From NCBI RefSeq assembly GCF_002079055.1, contig NC_047499.1:620001-684000 (forward strand): a stretch of 64,000 nt of DNA. The letters are read 5' to 3'. This DNA comes from Saccharomyces paradoxus (Eukaryota; Ascomycota; Saccharomycetes; Saccharomycetales; Saccharomycetaceae). Below the pieces are notes generated by a model that saw nothing but the letters and a program-made list of their open reading frames with translations, was not told where the DNA came from and did not search any database. Below are positions 23,943 to 33,579 of this stretch, piece after piece. The position numbers were made by a program, and so were the translations under genes. How positions within the stretch are numbered: the first letter of the stretch is position 1; each line of letters begins with the position of its first letter.

Positions 23943-24144
23943 GTTTTTAAAAACTGATTTTTGTAATATATATAGATATCATATTTGCTTTTTAACTTAG
24001 GAAAAAGATAACACCAAAAAAAAAACGCCAATGTTTTCAGGCATACGATGGCTTACCGTTAATGCCACTAGCCATGCAAAGTGTCCAAGCTTGGACCTGA
24101 CATTGCTAGCCAACCCTATAATTTTTTCTGGAACTATGAGCACA

Positions 24145-24208
24145 TTACCCGAAAGACGTAAAAGAAATATTTTTCTTCGTACTGCTATTTCTTTTTATGG
24201 TATATAAG
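24145..24208 (+). promoter_or_regulatory. snR11 promoter: Reb1 site and TATA box
   Basis: TTACCCG (Reb1 core) at 24145-24151 and TATATAAG at 24201-24208, about 105 bp upstream of the inferred snoRNA 5' end. This pairing is common at independently transcribed yeast snoRNA genes. The rest of 23943-24312 after RPL36A holds its terminator and nothing else I can support. Confidence 0.6.
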
Positions 24209-24312
24209 GCAGTGTACTCGGAAAGCTTTTCTCTAAAATGAGTATCTTTATTTGTTCTTATGGTATTCCTCCTTTCTATTTCTTTTTCTTTTGTTCTTTT
24301 AAAAAGGGTAAC

Positions 24313-24570
24313 AATGTCTTTTATAATAGACACCCAGAGTCACGATTCGTCTTGGTTTTAGAGAATTCTGTTACGACAGTTTTTTTTAGGCGGTGGACGT
24401 ATATAGTTTACTTAATCGTTTACTATACGGTGGAGTACTAATACTATTTCACTGTCGTGCTCGCGGTTGATCTTAGATAAATATATTTCTTTTTCATAAA
24501 AGAAAGTGAGTGGATCTTCCCTGGAAGTACGGTCAATGTACTTATGATTAGATTCTCTTCACGCACATAT
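24313..24570 (+). ncRNA. snR11: H/ACA snoRNA snR11
   Basis: Located by synteny (S. cerevisiae SNR11 lies between RPL36A and CMC4 and is 258 nt) and supported by sequence. An H box AGATAA (ANANNA) at 24475-24480 separates two hairpin regions, and ACA at 24565-24567 lies three bases before the inferred 3' end. The 5' domain has a hairpin with TATAGT/ACTATA arms. The 3' domain has an apical AAGTAC/GTACTT hairpin above an internal loop. snR11 guides a pseudouridine in 25S rRNA (position 2416 as I recall). The exact 5' end is inferred from the known length. Confidence 0.75.
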
Positions 24571-24637
24571 CATTTCTTTTTTTCAATTGCTAGTTCGTAT
24601 ATACATAGAAAAAAAGGCAATTTTGAGAAACTGAAAG

Positions 24638-24932
24638 TCAGCTGTCCCCTGGTTTAATGTTTCGCTGTTTGATCTTTAACTCAAGGAGAGAAGGTAGCGG
24701 ACAACAGGGAGACCGTGACTCCCTTCCATTTTCTTTGTAAAATTTTGAGCAACAAATGTAAAGTTGATCTATCACTTTAGCGCATTTAGCATCATCGTAC
24801 TGATGTGATAGAAGACAATCTAAAAGTAAAATGCAAAAAAAAGTTAGTGTTAAGAAAACAATCGAGTCTTTTGAAGTTTTAATATTACAAACCTTGGATG
24901 GCACAGGCCTCCTTCTGGCATGGATTAGACAT
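24638..24932 (-). CDS. CMC4: Cmc4, twin CX9C mitochondrial intermembrane-space protein, two exons
   Basis: Exon 1 is 24893-24932 and exon 2 is 24638-24819 on the minus strand; joined they give 73 residues beginning MSNPCQKEACAIQDC and ending PGDS. Cysteines at 5, 15, 26 and 36 form the twin CX9C motif (C5-x9-C15, C26-x9-C36) of proteins oxidised by Mia40 in the mitochondrial intermembrane space; three further Cys residues are present. Human relative: CMC4. Without splicing, translation would stop two codons past the exon junction (GGT TTG TAA), so the intron is required. Confidence 0.92.
24820..24892 (-). other. CMC4 intron with non-consensus signals
   Basis: 73 nt. The 5' splice site is GTTTGT instead of GTATGT, the branch point is CACTAAC (24843-24849) instead of TACTAAC, and the 3' site is TTTTAG at 24820 after a T-rich tract. 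The position is fixed by the protein: the split codon joins G with AT to give Asp14. Confidence 0.88.
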
Positions 24933-26080
24933 ATTAGATTATTGAACAAATCTCAACAACTGAAAAAACGCTCAATATCAGTAAAAAAAGAATCGTAGTC
25001 TGTTGTCTCTCCACACCCTCTTCTGTACTGTCATATACACCCCATGTGTGAAAAGTAATATCCCTAAAGTCTCGCTAACGGATGACGTTAACGACGCACG
25101 CTCTTTGCGAAATTTATTGTGGGGACATTATCGTTCACGTGCGAAAATCGCCAAATGAGCGGCGGGCAACGTCGGAAAAAACTTTGCGCCTGCGATTCCG
25201 ATTGAGGTGTGTAACTTATGGTACTAAACGTGACAGGAGACAAAAATATCAATAATGTAGCAGGGTTTGAGGAAAGGGGGGAAGAACGACCGATAGGGTA
25301 CCGTACAAAATAAATTGTGAAAGAGCAATTAAACAATAAACAAGGACCCCATCCCTAAGCGGTCATGGTAAGGAGGGGATTTTCCGCATGGAAGCTAAAT
25401 ATGGGCATGACGAGGAAGCGATGATCCGAGCGTTTCCGCTACTGTGGCGACCACCTTAACCAAAGGAGGGGTAGTAAGACCCTGTACCCTTTGCCAACAT
25501 ACATGTTACCCCCCAGACAGAGCTAGTTCGGGAAGCTGGTTGCTCTCTCCGTTGCCATTCCAGTACCAAGAGCACCCTGTAGCCCGTGTTTCAGCACCTT
25601 CGCGGATGTCAGGGGAATTTTACCGCCGCGGACGATCTGCGTAGAGTACGCACAGAAAACAAATAGAAATGAATAGGACGGATGAAAAAAATTTTTTGGC
25701 GCGGCCCAATCTCTTGGAAGAGTCATTCGGTGAAATGAAAACAAAAGACGCGCATAGTAGGAGAAAGATTATGCAGCTCGATAGCGGGTTATCACACCAG
25801 CGTTCATGACACCTTCAAGTTAGTAAAGTACCCTTTGTTATCGTTTTCTTGGCCACGCGGATAAATTAAAATTAATTAATATATAGGCAGCTAGACACGT
25901 TTACATATTTTTTATGCCTCGGTGCATGTGCCTCTCACTCAATATTGCCAAAATTTTTTGCATACAATATTATTTCTTATAGTTACTCTGCACTAGTCTG
26001 TTTGTTCATATATATAGATAGACAAACTAATGACAAGAAGCACTGAACTTCTCATATAACACATACTATCAAACCAAGCG
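24933..26080. other. 1.1-kb divergent region CMC4/ICY1
   Basis: The longest gap in the window. Its middle part carries a stress/nutrient-type cluster described separately. Open frames of 66-82 codons occur on both strands (25088-25336, 25444-25744) but overlap each other and the cluster and resemble nothing known. A TATA-like stretch CATATATATAG lies near 26008-26018, about 65 bp before ICY1. Confidence 0.55.
25136..25471. promoter_or_regulatory. ICY1 upstream cluster: E-box, STREs and PDS element
   Basis: CACGTG (Cbf1/Pho4 type) at 25136-25141, AGGGG stress elements (Msn2/4 type) at 25275-25279, 25374-25378 and 25467-25471, and ATCCCTAA (minus-strand TTAGGGAT, the Gis1/Rph1 post-diauxic-shift element) at 25351-25358. 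Individual sites are short and may be chance; their clustering 600-950 bp upstream of ICY1 is suggestive of nutrient or stress control. Confidence 0.45.
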
Positions 26081-26461
26081 ATGTCTTCAAACTATACCAC
26101 TCCTTTAGACGATGAGGTTTTTCCCTTATCTTTTGCCAACTATCAGTATACCGAACATGTGACACTTGGTGAGGACTATTCACTCAATTCTTCGGAAGAT
26201 GCTAAATATAATCTAAGTGGTACTTCCGTGGTACCGAGAGACGCCGGAAAGTTCGATTTGAACATGTCTTCTACTCTAGACGAGACTGTGTTCTCGTTAG
26301 ATAATGCTCAAGAGAATATCTACAAACACCAAGCAATGAATAACGTCCAAGATTGTCGCATGGCTGTCTCGGCCAAAACCGCCCAATCATGTGATAAATT
26401 AACCGATCTTTACGCCAATGCCGCCCAACAAAACTACAGATTGTGGCTATCTTCCTTTTAG
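26081..26461 (+). CDS. ICY1: Icy1, small protein of unknown function
   Basis: 126 residues (127 in S. cerevisiae as I recall). The first 90 residues are acidic and probably disordered. The C-terminal 35 residues, from CRMAVSAKTAQSCDKL to YRLWLSSF, look like a conserved amphipathic helix shared with the paralog Icy2. The name comes from interaction with the cytoskeleton; the molecular role is not established. The promoter is long and carries stress-type elements, in line with a nutrient-responsive gene. Confidence 0.88.
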   Translation: MSSNYTTPLDDEVFPLSFANYQYTEHVTLGEDYSLNSSEDAKYNLSGTSVVPRDAGKFDLNMSSTLDETVFSLDNAQENIYKHQAMNNVQDCRMAVSAKTAQSCDKLTDLYANAAQQNYRLWLSSF

Positions 26462-27125
26462 GATAACGAATATGGAATGATAATGACACCAAAGAACGAA
26501 ATAAAGCACTCATTCAATCTACCTACATATATATGCACTCAACATACTTAAATACACACGCATTATTGTTTTTATAAACTTCCAACAGACAATATTCCCA
26601 TACAAACATTAACTAACTGATTTACTCTTCATACACGTTTGCTTCACGTGATATTCCTGTTTTTTTTAAAGGGAGAGCTCATCCCAAGAGTTCTGATGGG
26701 GTCGCGGTACGTTATTTTTATCGACAAGATCAAGCATTAGGCCAGCTATCAGGGAAAAGAAAAATGAAGGTATATATCTCCAAATGCCCCTATCTATGAT
26801 ATTCATTGATTGTTATCCAGACCTTTTCTTTCTTTTGTTTAGATCTTAGGCGATTGCAGATTCAATTGAATAGAAAAAGGCCAGATTAAAAATAAGGGGT
26901 AAAAACATCATCTTGCGGGGCTAATTCAGATCAAAAGCGGCAAACCAAGAAAAGCTACTAGGTAACACTGCAATATATATATACTATACGATCGTATCTT
27001 GGTAACCACCGCTTTCTCAGGCCCTTAAAACGTTTCAAAGTGCAATTGAAGAACCTTGTCAAGCATCCTCTTACTAGTGTTAAGATCTTGTGTGTGGCAA
27101 AGGATAGCAAGTATAAAGAGCATCA
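26462..27125. other. Intergenic ICY1-YMR196W
   Basis: 664 bp. It holds a palindromic TCACGTGA box (CACGTG core at 26645-26650), a stress element AGGGG at 26895-26899 and an AT-rich ATATATATATACTATA stretch near 26972-26988 about 140 bp before the YMR196W ATG. These suggest stress or growth-phase control of YMR196W; no gene is seen in the gap. Confidence 0.5.
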
Positions 27126-30100
27126 ATGAACAAGCTAAGAGACAAATTTGTAGATTCTACGGTAGAAGAAGAAAGATTGCGTGAAAACCGAAATCACGAG
27201 AAGTACTGGTATCGTTGGGGTCCTTACTTAAGTGAGAGAAGTTGGGCCACGGTCCGTGAAGATTATTCCTCAAACGGTGATGCCTGGTCCAATTTTCCCT
27301 TCGAACATGCCAATGCAAGAGTATTCCGTTGGGGTGAAGATGGGCTATTCGGTGTCTCAGATAACAAACAATTAGTGTGTATGAATGTCGCCCTGTGGAA
27401 CGGTAAAGATGAGAGATTAAAGGAAAGGTTATTCGGGTTGACTGGGCCGCAAGGGAACCATGGTGAGGATGTTAAGGAGTTATACTTTTATCTGGACAAT
27501 ACCCCCACTCATTCATACATGAAGGCTTTATACAAGTATCCCTTTAAAAAGGCCTTTCCATACGAGGAATTGGTGCAAAAGAATGGTGAGAGAGGGTACG
27601 AAGATAGAGAATTCGAAGTTTATGATATAGATGGGTTATACCGTGATAAAGAAACCGATGACAACCCTTATTTCGATGTCTTTTTCGAAATGGCAAAGGA
27701 TGACGAAAATCCTAATGAACTGAACTTTCGGTTAACTATACATAATCGAAGTAAAATCGACTCTGGTGAGCTCTACATAGCTCCCCAACTTTTCTTCAGG
27801 AATACTTGGGCTTTTGATGGTACTAGAACAAAGGACAAGCCTTTACTTGAAAGGGACGCAAAAGCAGCGAACTTAATCAATATGACTCACAAGAAATATG
27901 GTAATTGCCAAATGGTCTTCCAGCCATCTCCAGGTGGGTTCTCTTCCAATACAAATGAAGAAGAAGAGGATGAAGAGGTGGAAGATATAGACCCTTTACT
28001 GTTATTTACTAATAATGAGTCCAATTTAGCGAAGCTGTTTGACGAAGAAAAGAACCCCTCCGAATACACAAAGGATGCTTTTGAAGAATATCTTGTCGAA
28101 GGTAAAACTGATGCCGTAAATCCCGAAAATAAAGGAACAAAGGCCTGCGCGGTATATCATTTCAAAAATATTCCGCCAGGGGAGTACGTTACCGTGAGAT
28201 ATAAATTTACAAATAACCCAGAAAACTCTATCTTCAAGGCTCAAAACCTGGCTGTCGTGGATGAAGACGAGTTTGATCTGATTTTTGATAACAGAGAGGA
28301 GGAAGCTGATAACTTCTATTGGAGAATTACACCCTTACCAATCAGTGATGAATTAAGAAATCTTCAAAGACAAGCTTTTTCTGGTTTGCTATGGACCAAA
28401 CAGTTCTACAATTTCACTTATGACGCTTGGTATAATGGCGATGCCAATGTTAAACCTCGGCCTCCTCCTAATAGAGCTAACGGCAGGAATAAAAACTGGA
28501 AGCATCTTTACATCGAAGATATCCTATCGATGCCTGACAAATGGGAGTATCCATTTTTTGCCTCATGGGATACTGCGTTTCACTGTATTCCTTTAGCTAT
28601 GATTGATCCAGAATTTGCGAAGCGGCAACTAGATTTATTAACCAGAGAGTGGTATATGCATCCTAACGGCCAAATTCCGGCATACGAATGGAACTTCAAT
28701 GACGTCAATCCACCAGTCCATGCATGGGCTGTGTATCGCGTTTTCAAAATTGAAAGAAACATGTACAACCGTGAAGATCGTACATTTTTAGAACGAGTTT
28801 TCCAAAAGCTTTTGTTAAATTTTACATGGTGGGTCAACAGAAAAGATACTGAAGGTAAAAATGTTTTTGAAGGTGGATTTTTGGGCCTTGATAACATCGG
28901 CGTTTTCAACAGATCAGAACCACTACCCACTGGTGGCACGCTTGAACAAGCTGATTCTACAGGTTGGATGGCGTTTTTCAGTCTGCAGATGCTAAACATT
29001 GCATTAGAGCTGGCTAAAGAAAACCCTGTTTATGAGGACATCGCCTCCAAATTTTTTGAACATTTTATCTTGATCAGTGACTCTATGTCTTTTGAATACG
29101 CTACAGATATTACCGGAGAGAAATGTAAAGATGTTGTCAAACAAAACCTATGGAACGAGACAGACAAATTCTATTACGACGCCATCTCCTGGGGTGATCA
29201 CAAGGAGCAACTACCAATCAGATCTCTCGTGGGCTTAATCCCACTATATGCTTCTATGACTTTAGAGCCTAGTATCATAAAACAATTCCCAGGTTTCAAA
29301 AAGAGGGTTGATTGGTTTGTGAACAACCGCCCGGAAATTTTTGATAGAAATATCGCCTCAATGTCAAAAAAAGGAGTTGGAGAGAGACTACTTCTATCCC
29401 TCGTCACTAAGGAAAGATTAACTGCCATATTATCACGTTTGTTGGATGAAACCGAGTTTTTGTCACCATATGGTATTAGATCTCTTTCCAAATATCATGA
29501 GAAGCACCCATTTGAAATGAATGTAAATGGAGTCGAATACATGGTCAAATACTTACCGGGCGAATCAGACTCAGGCATGTTCGGTGGTAACTCTAACTGG
29601 AGAGGACCCATTTGGTTCCCCACCAGCTTTTTAATTATGGAAGCATTACAAAGATTCTACTTGTACTACGGTTCCGATTTCAAAGTAGAGTGTCCCCTAG
29701 GTTCAGGAGATTATTTGAATCTTGCAGAAGTTGCCGAAGAACTTGGATATCGTATGATTCACTTGTTCGTTCCAGATGAAAATGGGGAGCGCGCCGTTCA
29801 TTATGGCGACCACTCCAAGTTTCTATCTTCTGATCCATATTTTAAGGACTATGTGCCATTTTTTGAATATTTCGACGGTGACACAGGGAGGGGGCTTGGT
29901 GCTTCACACCAGTGTGGTTGGACTGCCCTTGTGGCCAAATGGATTAGCGATGTAGGCATATCCTGTGTAAGACTGCCTCGTACGCCAAGATCATCTGTGG
30001 CAACAACTGCTTCAACAGAGAGCTCCGAGCAAGGGCATAAAATGAAGAGGATGGCAAGACGTAAGAGTGCAAAGTCTCTAGTGAACTACACTGCCACTAT

Positions 30101-30392
30101 TTTGGACTTGACTGAAGAGGAGAAGCGTCATCATAGGATGGGTGGTACCCATTCTGGTTTGACGCCACAAAGCAGTATTTCAAGTGACAAGGCAAGACAT
30201 CTGATGGAGGAAATGAATGAAGAGGAAGGTATTCATGAAACTGTGGTGCCAGAAGATCGTCACAACTTTGAAACCAAACTTATAGGAAAACTAAAAGATA
30301 AGGTGAAAAATATGAAAGTAACTGACAAGGCTAAGGATGAGGATATAGACCCAATGGACCCAATGAGTCCTTTGAATAAGGATATATCATAA
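27126..30392 (+). CDS. Cytosolic GH63-like glycoside hydrolase (YMR196W ortholog)
   Basis: 1088 residues, as in S. cerevisiae. There is no signal peptide or membrane segment, so it is probably cytosolic, unlike the ER glucosidase I of the same family. An N-terminal beta-sandwich-like region (to about 430) has an acidic insert near 280-290. An (alpha/alpha)6-barrel region follows with signature blocks AYEWNFNDVNPP (519-530; D526 a candidate catalytic acid) and an E-rich ESDSGMFGG then NSNWRGPIWFP around 812-832. The last 120 residues are a basic, Ser-rich tail with RRKS-type kinase sites. The substrate is unproven; a link to glycogen or other glucan metabolism has been suggested for fungal relatives. 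Confidence 0.88.
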   Translation: MNKLRDKFVDSTVEEERLRENRNHEKYWYRWGPYLSERSWATVREDYSSNGDAWSNFPFEHANARVFRWGEDGLFGVSDNKQLVCMNVALWNGKDERLKERLFGLTGPQGNHGEDVKELYFYLDNTPTHSYMKALYKYPFKKAFPYEELVQKNGERGYEDREFEVYDIDGLYRDKETDDNPYFDVFFEMAKDDENPNELNFRLTIHNRSKIDSGELYIAPQLFFRNTWAFDGTRTKDKPLLERDAKAANLINMTHKKYGNCQMVFQPSPGGFSSNTNEEEEDEEVEDIDPLLLFTNNESNLAKLFDEEKNPSEYTKDAFEEYLVEGKTDAVNPENKGTKACAVYHFKNIPPGEYVTVRYKFTNNPENSIFKAQNLAVVDEDEFDLIFDNREEEADNFYWRITPLPISDELRNLQRQAFSGLLWTKQFYNFTYDAWYNGDANVKPRPPPNRANGRNKNWKHLYIEDILSMPDKWEYPFFASWDTAFHCIPLAMIDPEFAKRQLDLLTREWYMHPNGQIPAYEWNFNDVNPPVHAWAVYRVFKIERNMYNREDRTFLERVFQKLLLNFTWWVNRKDTEGKNVFEGGFLGLDNIGVFNRSEPLPTGGTLEQADSTGWMAFFSLQMLNIALELAKENPVYEDIASKFFEHFILISDSMSFEYATDITGEKCKDVVKQNLWNETDKFYYDAISWGDHKEQLPIRSLVGLIPLYASMTLEPSIIKQFPGFKKRVDWFVNNRPEIFDRNIASMSKKGVGERLLLSLVTKERLTAILSRLLDETEFLSPYGIRSLSKYHEKHPFEMNVNGVEYMVKYLPGESDSGMFGGNSNWRGPIWFPTSFLIMEALQRFYLYYGSDFKVECPLGSGDYLNLAEVAEELGYRMIHLFVPDENGERAVHYGDHSKFLSSDPYFKDYVPFFEYFDGDTGRGLGASHQCGWTALVAKWISDVGISCVRLPRTPRSSVATTASTESSEQGHKMKRMARRKSAKSLVNYTATILDLTEEEKRHHRMGGTHSGLTPQSSISSDKARHLMEEMNEEEGIHETVVPEDRHNFETKLIGKLKDKVKNMKVTDKAKDEDIDPMDPMSPLNKDIS

Positions 30393-30594
30393 TTCACTGC
30401 GGCGAACCTTTATCTGTACGTTTAAAAAATATTTCCAATGATATACCTCTATATGTTGATCTATAGAATATTTAATTGCGGTGGTTTTTTTATCAACAAG
30501 GTAGTTTTGCTATTTTCTAGTAAAGGTAACTCAATAGCTCATCGGCATGTTCTTTAAATACCTAGAGGTTTTTTATTGAATTTTTTCACGCACC

Positions 30595-31248
30595 TTACTT
30601 AAATTTTGAAAACAAAACTAGCAAAATCAATAATATTAGGACGGCAATAATAGCATAGCTTATAAATTTGTTGGCAACCAGCCTTCTAGTCATTGTTTTT
30701 AGTGTTTTTATGCTCTTATCCACGTATGAATCTGCTTGAAACAAGGTTTGCCTTGCGTTTTCCAAAGTCTCTCTCTGTGACCTTAAATCCATCATTATTT
30801 GTGACCCTACTCCTTCAGTTTCATTTGCTATTCTACTGGCATCTTTTAATCTATCTCCTGATTTCTGTAAAATTGCATGGTTGCTCAACAACTGTTGCCT
30901 TTGGTCATCATCAATATTAGATGCGTTAAGATCTCCAAAAAGTCTATCGCGATCGCCTGAGTCCACTAGAGACTGTAGTGGTCTTTTGATATCGCTCTGT
31001 ATGGTCTTCTTCCATTCTCTTAATTTCGCCTTGTATGTAGCGCGTTCTGAAGCATCGCCTATACTGTTATTAACTTCTACGTCCATCTGATCCAGCAGGT
31101 CAAACAACTCCTCTTGTTGCTGTTCTACATGCTTCAGTGTATTATTTCTCTGTGACAACGGTTGTGAGGGGGCCTCCGATAAGCTCACTTTAGCCTGTTC
31201 TAAGGTTGTTTTGAAATCTGATTCGTATGATATTAATAGGGAACTCAT
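30595..31248 (-). CDS. VTI1: v-SNARE Vti1 (Qb-SNARE)
   Basis: 217 residues, the family length. An N-terminal three-helix Habc-like domain (residues 1-100) is followed by the SNARE motif at about 125-187 with the central Gln layer, then a C-terminal membrane anchor (FISYAIIAVLILLILLVLF, about 195-214) and a short luminal FK tail. Vti1 is essential and functions in Golgi-to-endosome, vacuole and intra-Golgi fusion. ATG at 31248. It is divergent from CIK1 and convergent with YMR196W. Confidence 0.97.
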   Translation of the reverse strand: MSSLLISYESDFKTTLEQAKVSLSEAPSQPLSQRNNTLKHVEQQQEELFDLLDQMDVEVNNSIGDASERATYKAKLREWKKTIQSDIKRPLQSLVDSGDRDRLFGDLNASNIDDDQRQQLLSNHAILQKSGDRLKDASRIANETEGVGSQIMMDLRSQRETLENARQTLFQADSYVDKSIKTLKTMTRRLVANKFISYAIIAVLILLILLVLFSKFK

Positions 31249-31794
31249 TGTAAGCCACGAAAAATATATATAGATATGGAGAGAGTGCGGTTAACTCTTT
31301 TGGTACTAATGTAAAGCTCTGCACTCTCCAGGAATAGTAGTTGCTTGTAGTACGATTTCTCACTCCTAATTTCAATTGAAAAATAAATGGTCATGTGACA
31401 AACACCGTCTTTAGTGATGATTGTTTGTTTACCATTTTTGTTCTTATTTACTCTAATTTGGTTCTAGTGTTTAAAAGGTACCATCATCGTAAGTCCCATC
31501 CAAATGAAAACCGATCAGGCGTTGACTTTTGAGAGTATTGTCTGGGTATAAGGCTTTACTACGTATTTTTTTTTACATCTGCACCTCACTGTGCTCGTTC
31601 ACTGATCGACATCTTTAAGCGGCTTTTCCATTTAGCTAAAGCAAATTTGAAACACAACTACGACAGTAGAATTAAGCGCCTGAATTGGTGAATTTTGTGG
31701 AATAAAGTTGGATCTTGTATATATAAGAGCTGTTCTCTCTATTTTGACATTCATTTGACCTTTGAACGCCGTTGACATAAGCTTTATTCTTAGA
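31249..31794. other. Divergent region VTI1/CIK1
   Basis: 546 bp. A TATATATAAGAG stretch (31717-31728) lies about 70 bp before the CIK1 ATG. A pheromone-response element is listed separately. Nothing else stands out. Confidence 0.55.
31648..31654 (+). promoter_or_regulatory. Pheromone response element upstream of CIK1
   Basis: TGAAACA, the perfect Ste12 core, 141 bp before the CIK1 ATG. CIK1 is known to be induced by mating pheromone through Ste12 and Kar4, which also switches it to a shorter isoform for karyogamy. A single core is weak evidence alone. Confidence 0.55.
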
Positions 31795-33579
31795 ATGAAT
31801 AACTCCAAAATACCTAAACTTTCCTTTCATAGTGATCCTAGCGGTATTAGTCGAGACTTTCCGAAGACAAAACGACAGAAGATTCAGAAAAGAGAAATGG
31901 ATATGGTTCTAACTCCCAATAACAACAAGTTAAATATATTGCATGCTTCTGAATCTGGAATACGACGTCGCTACACAGATGACATCTCCGCTACACATAA
32001 AAAGAAATTGACTTTTGGGGGAGACCCCAAAGTTATTGAAAGAGTTAAGAACAATGAACGTAAGGTCAGAAAGGACATAGATTCGTTATTGAACGCTATT
32101 TCTGAAATTGAAAAGGAATCTGTTCGTATTCATGACAGAGAATTGCCCGCAATAACATTAGAACTAGATGCGAAGGTCAAAGCGTGCAGGGAGCTACAAA
32201 ATGAGATTGACGGGCTATCAACGGAGATGGACTTGAAGGATAATCAATGTGATCTTCAAAGGAGAAATGTTGAACTATCGTCGAAAAATATAGTGTCTAT
32301 GCATGCAGTAAAAGTTCAAGAGTTCGAAAACGATTTAGAAGAGGAGCTATCGAATGCCAAAAGGGAATGGACGTATAAATTAATGGAAGTAGAAAATTTG
32401 AAACCTGATGAAAAGTTAACTGATGAAATGCGACAGCTTAAAACAGAATTCGAAGACGTCAATAGAAAATTATTTATTCTTCAGAATGAGAATGAGTGGG
32501 AGTGTAAAGAATATGAAAACAAATTGAACAAGGAATTCAAAATGTTCAAAAAAATTAAGAACGATGCTAGGATTGAATTAGATAGGGAGAAAGAAAGGCT
32601 TACGAAAATTCTAAAAGAGCTACAAGACTCCCATGATGAATTGAAAAAAAATATTAAGAAATGTGGAGATGAGTTTGACGGGTTTGAAAAAAAGATCGAA
32701 GAGGCAGAAATGAACTTCCATTGCATGGAACTTGCTATTGTTCCTCTTAGAAAAGACCTTGCTTTTACATCACAGGCATTGACGCAAGTGCAGGAGGAGA
32801 AAAAGCAAGTCGAAGGGGAAGCAAACAATTGGAGGAAAAAGTACGCCAATGAGCTAGAAAAGGTTCAACAGGAATTGTACACACGACAGAATCTGGCCAC
32901 TTCAATCGAAGAAATCAAAGGTTATACCCGATGCTTTGCGTATGCTAATGAGCGAGAAATGCCCGATGAATTCCATGTCGATTATGTAGACCAGTGCATT
33001 TGCGAGAATAGTGGTGAAAAACGTGTACAAGCTTTTGATAGAGTAATCCTCGAAGAAATTCATAAGGATCATAAACGGCTATATAACGAATGCATTCCAT
33101 TCTTAGGAAAGTACATTAGCAAATTGATCAACTGCAGCATTATAGTGGTCTCGCAGCAACCCACAGCACCTATGAAGATGACTTTGTTAAAACAGTTAGT
33201 TGAGCAGTATGGTGAAAATTATAAGATGACGTTAAAAATTTTAGGCTTCGATGGGAGCATTAGACACAATGACGTTGGATTAGATAACCTAGCAGAGATT
33301 AGAGATCTGTCACAAGATGAAGAATGCATGAGCATTTTGACTTTAGATACCAAGTTGAGAAAGGGTGAAGAGTCCCATTCAATGAATATATATATCGGTA
33401 GTATGTCCACTCTACAGCTGAATAAAGGGCTTGATGATGCCCCATCAGTCCTTTCACATGTGCTCATTAAAACAAAGCAGTGCTTCGTCTTCAAGATCAA
33501 CGCTGGTGAAAACATCGAGAAGGCTCTAGCCATAGCGGGAAAACTGAAAAGAACAATCCGATTACCTCAGCTAGATTAA
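31795..33579 (+). CDS. CIK1: Cik1, Kar3 kinesin-14 partner
   Basis: 594 residues from the ATG at 31795; upstream frame opens only to a TTG. Cik1 heterodimerises with Kar3 to target and regulate this minus-end kinesin in mitosis and nuclear fusion. A short basic N-terminal region (1-75) with KTKRQK, probably nuclear import and degradation signals, precedes a long coiled coil (about 80-370). The C-terminal region (390-594) is a motor-like fold without the nucleotide-binding P loop, as known for Cik1 and its paralog Vik1. Confidence 0.95.
   Translation: MNNSKIPKLSFHSDPSGISRDFPKTKRQKIQKREMDMVLTPNNNKLNILHASESGIRRRYTDDISATHKKKLTFGGDPKVIERVKNNERKVRKDIDSLLNAISEIEKESVRIHDRELPAITLELDAKVKACRELQNEIDGLSTEMDLKDNQCDLQRRNVELSSKNIVSMHAVKVQEFENDLEEELSNAKREWTYKLMEVENLKPDEKLTDEMRQLKTEFEDVNRKLFILQNENEWECKEYENKLNKEFKMFKKIKNDARIELDREKERLTKILKELQDSHDELKKNIKKCGDEFDGFEKKIEEAEMNFHCMELAIVPLRKDLAFTSQALTQVQEEKKQVEGEANNWRKKYANELEKVQQELYTRQNLATSIEEIKGYTRCFAYANEREMPDEFHVDYVDQCICENSGEKRVQAFDRVILEEIHKDHKRLYNECIPFLGKYISKLINCSIIVVSQQPTAPMKMTLLKQLVEQYGENYKMTLKILGFDGSIRHNDVGLDNLAEIRDLSQDEECMSILTLDTKLRKGEESHSMNIYIGSMSTLQLNKGLDDAPSVLSHVLIKTKQCFVFKINAGENIEKALAIAGKLKRTIRLPQLD

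Noticed and set aside
25444-25744. Overlapping frames of 66 and 73 codons on opposite strands upstream of ICY1
   Set aside because: They overlap each other and a likely regulatory cluster; neither has conserved features.
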